Origin: Bimastos eiseni | Taxonomy: Eukaryota; Annelida; Clitellata; Crassiclitellata; Lumbricidae | NCBI GenBank assembly: GCA_959347315.1 | Contig: OY365822.1 | Coordinates: 6,682,641 to 6,746,640, forward strand | Direction: 5' to 3' | DNA: 64,000 bases | Shown: positions 28,001 to 33,034 of the stretch, piece by piece | Numbering within the stretch: the stretch's first letter is position 1 | Layout of the letters: each line of letters opens with the position of its first letter | The notes under the pieces: generated by a model | Databases searched by the model: none | Told to the model about the DNA's origin: nothing | The model's input: only the letters and a program-made list of their open reading frames with translations | Position numbers and translations under genes: made by a program

Positions 28001-31000
28001 CATGCACAGCCATGAACTATCTATAGTCAATGCGGAGTCTATAGCAATATCCTTCATATTGTGTATCGTCGTACTCTAGGCTATAAAAATATATTTATTA
28101 TTTTATAACTTTATTTGTGAAAAAATGTAAAACCTTGTTATAAACTTCGAAACAAGAAGTTATCAACGACGTCTTTGCTCTCTAATGTTTACCGAAAGTG
28201 GGTGGAGCCAATTCAAGCGGGAAAATTACTGATTTGATTGCCACCTGGGGAATGCAACCAAAAGAAATTAAAATATATAAATTAGCATCATTATTTTAAA
28301 GAAAATTCAATGGAATATTAAATTATTTAATTAATCAATAACTTATAAGTAAGTCCGTTAGTCCTAAATTTATTTGATGAAAAATTATTATTTTACCAAA
28401 AAAGTTATTTGATGAAAAACATTTATTTTTAGCTGTTTGCGGGTATAATATATGTCCAATATTCGGCGTAGGTGAATGTCCGAGGCGATTTCCGGTTATG
28501 CTTTACTATGAATGCCATGGGGCTCTTCTTGCGTTCATGAATTCTTTGTAGTTTCAGTGTCTGCTTATAGTGTTGTGCATCTCGATGATACTTTCATCTT
28601 GATGATTCTTTCATATGCATTTTTATTTTGATCAATAGAACTTTTAATGACTTCCGTCGATTTGAAAACATCTTTTTCATGAGCTCGACTAGGAACATTG
28701 CTGTGTGGACTCCAAGGAGGGGTGCTATATAAATGATGCTTTACTTTATGTGTTACATTTTTTAGCACACTTGTAGCGGCATGTAACTATTTATTCATTG
28801 TTTTAAGTGTCTCTGAAATTTGTCTTTACTTTTATGGTAATGCGATGTTCCATCTGAATAACATTTTACATGGTATTTGAAGAACTTTCTGAAACTTTCA
28901 TGCATTTTCCTGGTATGTAAATGTATTATATTTTCATTATCTTAGCTATCTTTGTGTTTTCATTCTGTTTTTTATTTGTTGTTACTGTTATTTGCATGAA
29001 GTCCCATGCATGCAGAGTGTAAGGGGGCTGAATTCATCTGTGAAATTATCTGTGAGTTTAAAATTTATGTCTTGTGTTTATTTCAGTTGGCGATGAACCT
29101 GTTCTTTCGTATGAGCCCGTTGTTCAACAAGAACGTGAGTACAACACGGCTCCGGAAATTTTTGCTTCTTATCTGAGGGGAGTGCTCAGCAAATTCAGCA
29201 ATTAATCCATCATTTAGTAATGGGGGTGATTGTAGTGTAGTGGTTAGCATGCTTGACGGTCAGTCGAGAGGTGGGTTAATATTATCACCAGGGCAGAAAT
29301 TTCTGAGGCTATTTTCTGATAGCCTAGGTGGGTAGCTCAAGATAGGAAGAATATAATGCATTGATTAAACAATTTTAGAAAAAAAATGTGTGACAATAAT
29401 ATAAAATGGCTCTTCCTCGTGTTTCGTGTTTCACCAAATCTGACCCATTCACCCACCACAGTAAATCAATTTGTGGTTATTTTCTGATACCCAAAGTGCT
29501 CATGATAGGGAGAATAAAATGAATGGTTATGGTTAATTCTTACATTAACTAACTATAGTGAGAAAATGTGTGAAAATGGCTCATCACATTTTAATCAGTT
29601 TGTGATTATTTTCTGATAGCCCGTGTGTGTTACTCATGATAGGAAGAATATAATGCATAGATTCACCAACTGTCCTGAGAAAATATTTGAAAATGGCTTA
29701 AAATGTCACTTCTCCATGTTTCATGCCAAATCCGCAGCCTTTCCCAACCACATTAAATCATTTTGTAAATATTTTCTAATAGCCGTTGTGTGTTACTCAC
29801 GATAGGAAGAATATAATGCAGAAATTTACCAACTGTAGTGAGAAAATGTGTGAAAATGGCTTAAAATGGTTCTTCCCATGTTTTGTGCCAAATCTGACCC
29901 ACTGTTGTGCACCTCATTGAATCAATTTCGGATTATTTTTTGGTAGCCTAGATGGGTAGCTCATGATAGGAAGAATATAATGCATACATGAATTGACCAA
30001 TTTTAAGTACCAGATTGTAATGCTAATTACCAGATTATAGTAATCGTTTTTGATTGGTATCTTGATTGTTTGTGATTGTATCGCTTGCAGTCAAGTATGC
30101 TCGTCCAGTGATCATTCTTGGACCACTGAAAGATCGTTTGAATGATGACCTCATCAACGAATTTCCAGATCGGTTCAGCAGCTGCATCCCACGTCAGTAC
30201 CGATGACCATTGTAACGTGACATAGTGTGTGACAATGTAATGTATGGTAATATAAAGCAAAGCAGCGTAAGGTAAGTTTATGTTACACAGGTCAAAGTAA
30301 AGTAAGGCTGATTAATTTAAGGTGGGGTAAGATATGGTAGGGTACCAACCATATGGCATCACAGCATAGTGTACATTTGTACTTACATACATTTCTACAT
30401 ACATATGTACATGCATGAATGAATTCATAAATACATGCACACATACTTACCATAGCCGTTAACCAACCATTTTTTTGGACTGCCTCCAACCAAAGGAACT
30501 TGAAGACATTGAATACACAAGGATATTAGAAAAGGATTAATGGAGAAATATATATATACCCATAATGGACCAATACATGCATGCACACATACATATGTAT
30601 GTATGCACGCACGCACATATGTACGTACGTACACACACACATTCATACGTACGTACATACATACATACATACTTGCATACATATATACATACTTGCATAC
30701 ATATATACATACATACATACACACATTCTTACATGCATACTTGCATGCATGCATACATTATCCTCTCTGATGGTATTTCTATAAAATTGCTCTCTCTCTC
30801 TCTCTCTGTCAGACACAACTCGACCAAAGCGTGACTACGAAGTCGACGGGCGCGACTACTATTTCGTTCAGTCAAGAGAGCAGATGGAGCGTGACATTCA
30901 GAACCACATGTTCATCGAAGCGGGGCAGTATAACGATAACCTTTATGGGACCAGCATCATGTCTGTGCGAGAGGTCGCCGAAAGGGTCGGTGCAATTGAT

Positions 31001-33034
31001 ATTTTGATGATTATTCTGAAATCTCAGGATTTAAAAATTTTTCCAAGATGATGATGATTATTGGCCATAGCCTGGCTGAGAGTGCCTCTGAGTAGGTTTC
31101 TTGGTGGTGCTATATAAATTTTCGAATTGAATGAATGAATGAATAATTGTTATTATTATTCTTAAGTAATCTCTTTAATTGAGTATATTTTTCAATTCTG
31201 TTCAATTTTAATTTTATTTGGTAACCCAAGAAAACGTGAGAAAATGACAAACATAAATGAATATTCTGGTTACACAGGGAAACCTAAAGAGGTCATAGAC
31301 CCCTCTAATCAGAGGCCCCTATTTAGAATTTATAAACTGGCAATGGGTACCAATATTAATAACATTCACATATCAGGTGAGTAAACATAGATAGAAGTTA
31401 ATCGTACTTAGTGCCTTAACTCAGGGCTCATTGCAGCCAGTGAATAGACAGAAATACAAGCATTCAATACTTAGAGTTCTCTTTTTGCATATCATTCATG
31501 TGTTGATACCAATGTTTTATGCTGAGTAACACTTCGTTTTCTCTAGTTAGGGCGTGTTGTTGACGTCTTTTGTTTTGAAGCAGGGGAAACACTGCATTTT
31601 GGACGTCAGTGGAAATGCCATAAAGCGTCTCCAGGTGGCGGGACTCTACCCAATCGCTGTTTTCATCAGACCAAAATCCGTGGAGGCCATCATGTGAGTA
31701 CCACGTCACACAGCGTTACATAAGAAAAATTTATATACATACATATATACATGCGTGCACATGATGCCACTTATGCATGCACATAATACATACTTATGTA
31801 CATACATACTTGCATATATAATTACATATGTATATGGTTTGCAATTACTCTGCTCTACTAGCTATGGATATCTGCCGGTGCCACACTTCCGCACTTCAAC
31901 TCGACAGACATGCATGCAAACTTATTCTTGTTCTTTTGGATTCAATAAACATCATGATTGTGGTTGTATACATGTATATGCATACACGCATACAGGTATG
32001 GGTGTCTTGTTTGAATGTTGAGATGTTGTCTAGTTTCATGTTGTTTCTCGTTGCAGAGAATGGAACAAACGAACAACAGAGGACCAGGCGAGGAAGACTT
32101 TCGAGCAGGCGCTTAAACTAGAACAGGAGTTTGGCGAATATTTCACAGGTCTTTCTACGATTATTTTATGGGCATCAGATCTGTATTTAGGAAGCAAAAG
32201 GATCACGGTCACTGCGTACCATGCAATACAGCTGTCTTTCATAATTACCTTCTTCCAGAGATCAGAAGTGTGCGACATATATGGGAGAACGCCAATTATC
32301 TCAAGCACATTCAATTTCCTGGTTTAATTATGTCTCTTTCTGATTACCGGCAGATCACTCTGATCGCGTTCCTTTTTGATAATTGCATTTTAGATGCTGT
32401 TCATCTTGGTTATCATCAGGAATACACATTACTTTTTGTGCTGTTCCAGTTTTTTTTAGTGCACAGGGATATAAGCATTGTGGATTGTCACTTGAGTGAT
32501 TAGTGATTCAATTCCCCAGAATGGCAGAAAGAAAATTGAAGGTTCTACTCCACATGTGCCCCTTGCAAACTGGAAAATGAACTCCATAGAAGTATGGAGA
32601 GTGTTGTTGGATAGATGAAGTGATGAGGAAGATGACCTATCCACCGACCGACCTCATTCATTCCTGCAGAGAATTTATATAGTGCCCCTCCAAAACCATC
32701 CACTTGGAGCCCTCCCTGTCCAACCAAATAGGACAGTCTTAGGGTTGGAATAGATGCAAATCATATTCGAAGAGGTTAAGAAAGTGAATCTGGTTATTGA
32801 CTTCATGTCCATGGTTATCTATTTAAGGTGAATTAAGATTAACTCAGTCAATTGTCTCTGTAGACCATTGTGTGCTGCTCAGCTGGCTCCCAAGTGGCTC
32901 TAAATAAATTTTGAATTATTGTAGCGATCGTTTCTGGCGATACGGCTGACGACGTTTACGCCAACGTAAAAGACGTGATCCAGGACCAGTCGGGTCCAAT
33001 CGTCTGGATTCCCACTCCAGATCGGGTCCTGTAG
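5128..33034 (+). CDS. Discs-large (DLG) MAGUK scaffold, 23 exons, start exon missing
   Basis: Twenty-three exons, all with GT-AG introns, join with consistent phase into 920 codons plus TAG. Numbering from the first L27 residue: L27 about 1-60, proline-rich linker 90-209, PDZ1 220-305, PDZ2 315-402, PDZ3 473-557 (all with GLGF loops), SH3 592-655, a HOOK region with a KKKK cluster, and a guanylate-kinase-like domain 725-905. The order and near-identical stretches (for example [21 protein letters not shown] and [15 protein letters not shown]) are those of DLG1-4 and fly Dlg. Known family role: a membrane-associated scaffold at septate/adherens junctions and synapses that binds C-terminal PDZ ligands; the GK domain binds phosphopeptides rather than GMP. 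The first exon, giving the start Met and the G of codon 1, is not identified. Confidence 0.95.
5280..5680. repeat. ATT/ATC trinucleotide-rich intronic tract
   Basis: About 400 bp of imperfect (ATT)n directly after the L27 exon donor. His-, Ile- and Tyr-rich frames are artefacts. Confidence 0.85.
6580..6662 (-). mobile_element. tRNA-like SINE head, minus strand
   Basis: Read on the minus strand, GTTCGATTCCC (complement of about 6593-6603) is a B box, preceded by a tRNA-like TAGAGTAATGGG stretch (about 6633-6646) as an A-box region. It looks like a tRNA-derived SINE head different from the 4132 family. It lacks the features of an intact tRNA cloverleaf. Confidence 0.5.
6660..7060. other. CpG-rich island in DLG intron
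   Basis: A stretch of about 400 bp rich in G+C and CpG (for example GGCGGCGGCCGAGCAGCGGG) inside an otherwise AT-rich intron between the two L27 exons. No supported exon was found. It could be an internal promoter or enhancer, which is inference only. Confidence 0.4.
7130..7580. repeat. Pyrimidine-rich CTGT tract
   Basis: Long (CTGT)n and (CCGT)n runs grading into degenerate TCTGT repeats on the + strand. The long Ser/Cys/Val/Leu frame here is repeat-derived and has no start context or splice support. Confidence 0.85.
8535..8602. repeat. AT-rich self-complementary tract
   Basis: TATATA runs joined by ACATATAATAT form imperfect inverted repeats, followed by a degraded TTATATAGCACCTCTCA short-element fragment at about 8615-8640. 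Confidence 0.7.
9580..9616. other. Perfect 13-bp inverted repeat (hairpin)
   Basis: Arms ATATGGGACCCGT (9580-9592) and ACGGGTCCCATAT (9604-9616) are exact reverse complements around an 11-base loop. It lies in a CpG-rich part of a DLG intron. Confidence 0.8.
10138..10271 (+). CDS. DLG exon: L27 domain, second half
   Basis: From the acceptor TATATAG the frame completes Asp and reads [18 protein letters not shown], the signature end of the DLG L27 domain, then [14 protein letters not shown], and leaves in phase 0 at GAG|GTGACT. The intron before it is about 4.9 kb. Confidence 0.93.
10370..10555. repeat. GAATGAAT tetranucleotide repeat
   Basis: Imperfect (GAAT)n with CAAT variants. It adjoins copies of the TATATAGCACC short element at 10563-10620, consistent with growth from that element's tail. 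Confidence 0.85.
10563..10700 (+). mobile_element. TATATAGCACC short elements, two copies
   Basis: TGATATAGCACCTCTTCAAG and CACTTATATAGCACCTTTCC are followed by CCAGCCATGGGCCTTG. The same core occurs, mostly in the opposite orientation, at 17236, 31060, 32660, 38600, 40780 and 52178. A short non-autonomous element is the likely explanation. Confidence 0.6.
10772..11041 (+). pseudogene. Fragment of non-LTR retrotransposon (LINE) 3' coding end
   Basis: The + frame reads [20 protein letters not shown] and then [16 protein letters not shown], the GRPRxRWID type C-terminal tail seen after reverse transcriptase in LINEs. A frameshift near 10943 leads into [15 protein letters not shown] in another frame, ending near a GAAGAT. 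The upstream reverse transcriptase is absent, so this is a 5'-truncated, broken relic inside a DLG intron. Clade is not assigned. Confidence 0.7.
11366..11473 (+). CDS. DLG exon: proline-rich linker
   Basis: The acceptor CTGCGGCAG and donor CTACAG|GTATGC bound 36 codons in phase 0, reading [18 protein letters not shown] and on to [10 protein letters not shown]. The linker between L27 and PDZ1 varies among DLG proteins, so identity rests on phase, splice sites and position rather than on similarity. Confidence 0.7.
11600..12100. repeat. 31-bp minisatellite
   Basis: Copies of a unit made of AAAGGCTTTAAACTAAACAT plus GTTCATTGAGC, nearly identical at 11700-11860 and degenerate on both sides. Intronic and noncoding. 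Confidence 0.85.
12838..13220. repeat. AT-rich trinucleotide tract passing into GATGAT
   Basis: Imperfect (AAT)n/(ATT)n ending in a (GAT)n and (GGT)n run that stops about 25 bases before the acceptor of the next DLG exon. Confidence 0.75.
13246..13497 (+). CDS. DLG exon: Pro/Ser/Ala-rich linker
   Basis: The acceptor CTGTTTAG opens 84 codons in phase 0: [18 protein letters not shown], a QQQQ run, then several PSPSARG-like repeats ending GVPSPK at the donor AAG|GTGACG. It is a disordered, serine/proline-rich spacer before PDZ1; family linkers differ in length and sequence. The codon choice is G+C-rich compared with the flanks. Confidence 0.78.
13520..13830. repeat. 22-bp pyrimidine minisatellite after DLG donor
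   Basis: About eight near-perfect copies of TTTGTCTTTGTCCCTGTCTC plus TC begin some 50 bases after the donor of the preceding exon and grade into CTGT repeats. The overlapping Leu/Ser/Val/Cys open frames are artefacts. Confidence 0.88.
14440..14487 (+). CDS. DLG exon: start of PDZ1
   Basis: A 16-codon exon between ATTCAG and CGA|GTAAGT reads [23 protein letters not shown] is the conserved first strand of DLG PDZ1 (human YEEITLERGNSGLGF). Confidence 0.93.
14545..14745. repeat. Degenerate TTTCTGTTTTTGTG repeat
   Basis: Eight or so diverged copies of a motif like ATTTCTGTTTTTGTGT in the intron of PDZ1. Confidence 0.6.
15573..15697 (+). CDS. DLG exon: PDZ1 core
   Basis: After TGTTTTTAG the frame reads [20 protein letters not shown] and [20 protein letters not shown] before GTGAGT. 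It holds the GLGF carboxylate-binding loop of PDZ1, which binds the free C-terminus of membrane-protein ligands. Confidence 0.95.
16214..16316 (+). CDS. DLG exon: PDZ1 C-terminal part
   Basis: From TTTGTAG the frame reads [20 protein letters not shown] then [14 protein letters not shown] to the donor GTAAGC. The TH pair carries the histidine that starts helix B in class I PDZ domains, implying S/T-X-hydrophobic ligands. Confidence 0.95.
16527..16765 (+). mobile_element. tRNA-derived SINE, second copy
   Basis: TGGCACAGTGG (A box) lies at about 16529-16539, with a one-mismatch B box ATTCGACTC and the shared downstream GACCTTGAGCAAGTCC. Same family and orientation as 4132, without the clean AATA tail. 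Confidence 0.82.
17336..17402 (+). CDS. DLG exon: PDZ1-PDZ2 junction
   Basis: [20 protein letters not shown], then SK and the first base of Gly. VVKRKK closes PDZ1 and LDLVKKSKG opens PDZ2. Donor AAAG|GTGAGT. Confidence 0.93.
17572..17893. repeat. 23-bp minisatellite
   Basis: About fourteen copies of a unit ACACATCTCGACTGGGAAGC plus CAT, with CGCGTGG and TTTCGACT variants. It lies in the intron that splits the start of PDZ2. Frames on both strands stay open but are repeat artefacts. Confidence 0.9.
18151..18287 (+). CDS. DLG exon: PDZ2 core
   Basis: Acceptor TATTTTAG; the frame reads [38 protein letters not shown] and DKLLA. Very close to vertebrate DLG PDZ2 (GNQHIPGD, IIEGGAA). Donor GCT|GTTAGT, a slightly unusual GTTAGT site. 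Confidence 0.96.
18300..18500. repeat. Degenerate TGTTACCTATTA repeat
   Basis: About fifteen copies of a 12- to 14-bp unit fill most of the short intron inside PDZ2. Confidence 0.8.
18583..18724 (+). CDS. DLG exon: PDZ2 C-terminal part
   Basis: [20 protein letters not shown] then [20 protein letters not shown] to CCAG|GTATGT. SHEEAV is helix B of PDZ2 with its ligand-selecting histidine; VIAKP is the usual PDZ2 end. The remaining residues start the PDZ2-PDZ3 linker. Confidence 0.95.
19260..19422 (+). CDS. DLG exon: PDZ2-PDZ3 linker
   Basis: From TCGGTCTAG in the required phase the frame reads [20 protein letters not shown] and on to [12 protein letters not shown] before GTATCA. Linker sequence is not conserved in the family; the exon is supported by its splice sites, by phase on both sides (phase 1 in, phase 2 out) and by His/Pro/Ala-rich disorder-like composition. 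Confidence 0.82.
19800..20040 (+). mobile_element. Degraded SINE copies
   Basis: GGTTCGAACC and two diverged versions of CCTTGAACAAGTCCTTCAC / CATTGAGCAAGTCCTTCAC match the body of the 4132 SINE family. Probably two overlapping old fragments. Confidence 0.55.
20068..20293 (-). mobile_element. tRNA-derived SINE, minus strand copy
   Basis: The reverse complement begins GTGTGGCACAGCGGCCGATT, carries GGTTCGACCC as a B box and GACCTTGAGCAAGTCC, and ends GGCGGTATCAAATTTC, matching the 4132 copy end to end. Confidence 0.85.
20472..20628 (+). CDS. DLG exon: PDZ3 core
   Basis: Acceptor CGTTCAG; the frame reads [40 protein letters not shown] and [18 protein letters not shown] and [16 protein letters not shown] are the hallmark of PDZ3 of DLG/PSD-95. 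Donor ATG|GTAGGT. Confidence 0.97.
21127..21229 (+). CDS. DLG exon: PDZ3 C-terminal part
   Basis: [20 protein letters not shown] then [14 protein letters not shown] to GAAG|GTATTA. THEQAA is PDZ3 helix B with the conserved His; YRPEE-Y leads to the extra helix of MAGUK PDZ3. Confidence 0.96.
21280..21345. repeat. ATT trinucleotide tract
   Basis: Short (ATT)n run in the intron after PDZ3. Confidence 0.7.
21550..21780. repeat. ATT/ATC trinucleotide tracts
   Basis: Two (ATT)n blocks separated by about 60 bp. A related block sits at 22388-22455. Simple repeats. Confidence 0.8.
21973..22075 (+). CDS. DLG exon: PDZ3-SH3 linker
   Basis: [20 protein letters not shown] then [15 protein letters not shown], nearly identical to [18 protein letters not shown] in DLG1. 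LYVR begins the first SH3 strand. Donor TTAG|GTACTC, phase 2. Confidence 0.96.
22514..22690 (+). CDS. DLG exon: SH3 domain
   Basis: [40 protein letters not shown] and [10 protein letters not shown] are the MAGUK SH3. As in the family it keeps the ALFDYD and WW landmarks, but the MAGUK SH3 packs against the GK domain rather than acting as a classic polyproline binder. Acceptor TTTCCAG, donor AGAG|GTATAA. Confidence 0.97.
23264..23333 (+). CDS. DLG exon: SH3 end and HOOK start
   Basis: [20 protein letters not shown] then DGRS to the donor TCG|GTAAAG. RVEKKERARLKTVKF is the equivalent in DLG1, the basic HOOK that binds calmodulin or protein 4.1 in relatives. Confidence 0.93.
23500..23600 (-). 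mobile_element. SINE 3' fragment, minus strand
   Basis: GCGTGAAGGACTTGCTCAAG and GGTCCTTACAGAG match the reverse complement of the SINE body (GACCTTGAGCAAGTCC). The head with A and B boxes is missing. Confidence 0.55.
23865..23982 (+). pseudogene. LINE 3'-end fragment next to DLG exon
   Basis: The + frame [20 protein letters not shown] followed by DDED matches the end of the LINE relic at 10.95-11.04 kb ([11 protein letters not shown]). It is very short and stops about 20 bases before the acceptor of the DLG exon at 24001. Confidence 0.55.
24001..24106 (+). CDS. DLG exon: basic HOOK insert
   Basis: [20 protein letters not shown] then [15 protein letters not shown], phase 0 in and phase 1 out (GAAC|GTAAGA). 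Eleven lysines in the first 24 residues plus serines make it a likely membrane or protein 4.1/calmodulin contact and phosphorylation region, comparable in place to the alternatively spliced I2/I3 inserts of SAP97. Because it enters in phase 0 and leaves in phase 1 it cannot be skipped alone without a frameshift. Confidence 0.85.
24290..24570. repeat. AAT trinucleotide array with TAATATTGC subunits
   Basis: (AAT)n interrupted by repeated GCTAATATTAATAAT blocks in the large intron before the GK domain. Confidence 0.85.
24960..25048. repeat. TA dinucleotide tract
   Basis: Long (TA)n run with small interruptions. Confidence 0.85.
25305..26062. repeat. 44-bp satellite array in DLG intron
   Basis: About seventeen head-to-tail copies of a 44-bp unit containing GAGATATTTCTCTTCCTAGG and TGTGTTCATTACATGGCATG. 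Two variants, CTATGAGA...TTCATTACATGG and CTAGAAGA...TTAGTTACATGC, are interleaved. Every unit carries a pyrimidine run followed by CCTAG or CCTAA and then GTGT or ATGT. Confidence 0.93.
26215..26800. repeat. ATGT/ATGC tetranucleotide microsatellite
   Basis: About 430 bp of pure (ATGT)n and (ATGC)n with degenerate flanks. Open in several frames on both strands because ATGTATGT lacks stops; the Met/Tyr/Val/Cys and His/Thr/Tyr/Ile frames are not genes. Confidence 0.93.
27125..27560. repeat. 24-bp minisatellite
   Basis: About eighteen copies of TTTCTGATCTTTATTGATCA plus TCAA. The TTGATCATCAA portion is an imperfect palindrome. It stays open on + as FLIFIDHQ repeats because 24 is a multiple of 3. 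Confidence 0.92.
27853..28505. mobile_element. MITE with TAGGGCATAACCG termini, copy A
   Basis: The left end TAGGGCATAACCGAG and right end TTCCGGTTATGC are inverted repeats. The first 110 bp and last 35 bp match the element at 62857-63249. The right terminus has decayed (TTTA in place of CCTA). No open reading frame of transposase size lies inside. Confidence 0.8.
29087..29134 (+). CDS. DLG exon: HOOK to GK linker
   Basis: [16 protein letters not shown] in a 48-bp exon between TTTCAG and GAAC|GTGAGT. VLSYEPV-QQE is conserved in DLG proteins just before the GK domain (human EEYVLSYEPVNQQE). The preceding intron is about 5 kb and holds four tandem arrays and a MITE. Confidence 0.95.
29218..29310 (+). 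mobile_element. tRNA-like SINE head
   Basis: TAGTGTAGTGG at 29233-29243 fits the A box; the B-box region is degraded. It matches 39933-40015 (ATGGGGGT, then TAGTGTAG and GGTTAATATT), giving a second tRNA-derived family. Confidence 0.55.
29310..29998. repeat. Long-unit tandem repeat (~125-165 bp)
   Basis: Five diverged units each begin TATTTTCTGATAGCC or similar and contain GATAGGAAGAATATAATGCA and GAGAAAATGTGTGAAAATGG. They may descend from the 3' part of the adjoining SINE-like element. Confidence 0.8.
30091..30192 (+). CDS. DLG exon: GK domain start
   Basis: [20 protein letters not shown] then [14 protein letters not shown]. The loop reads GPLKDR where active guanylate kinases have GxxGxGK[S/T], so the ATP-binding P-loop is lost, as in all DLG proteins. 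Acceptor CTTGCAG, donor CCAC|GTCAGT. Confidence 0.96.
30550..30760. repeat. CATA/CACA tetranucleotide microsatellite
   Basis: Imperfect (CATA)n with GTAC and CACA blocks; frames are artefacts. Confidence 0.85.
30813..30985 (+). CDS. DLG exon: GK core
   Basis: A (CT)n tract ending CTGTCAG forms the acceptor. The frame reads [40 protein letters not shown] and [15 protein letters not shown], the GMP-site-derived phosphopeptide-binding surface of MAGUK GK domains. Donor AGG|GTCGGT is weak at +3 to +6. Confidence 0.97.
31055..31145 (-). mobile_element. TATATAGCACC short element with GAAT tail
   Basis: GGCCATAGCCTGGCTGAG, CTGAGTAGGTTTCTTGG, GTGCTATATAAATTT and a (GAAT)n tail. It is the fullest copy of this family and reads opposite to the 10563 copies, or equally the tail marks its 3' end on +. 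Confidence 0.6.
31584..31693 (+). CDS. DLG exon: GK domain
   Basis: [20 protein letters not shown] then [16 protein letters not shown], between TTGAAGCAG and TCAT|GTGAGT. Matches human [17 protein letters not shown]. Confidence 0.97.
32057..32148 (+). CDS. DLG exon: GK domain
   Basis: [20 protein letters not shown] then [11 protein letters not shown]; human has EEQARKTFERAMKLEQEF. Acceptor GTTGCAG, donor CACAG|GTCTTT, again a weak donor. Confidence 0.96.
32655..32760 (+). mobile_element. TATATAGTGCC short element fragment
   Basis: GAATTTATATAGTGCCCCTC then AAACCATCCACTTGG resembles the 10563 family. Partial copy. Confidence 0.5.
32925..33034 (+). CDS. DLG last coding exon
   Basis: [20 protein letters not shown] then [16 protein letters not shown] and TAG at 33032-33034. 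The end matches the DLG C-terminus (EEQSGSYIWVPAKEKL in DLG1). Acceptor ATTGTAG. Confidence 0.96.
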
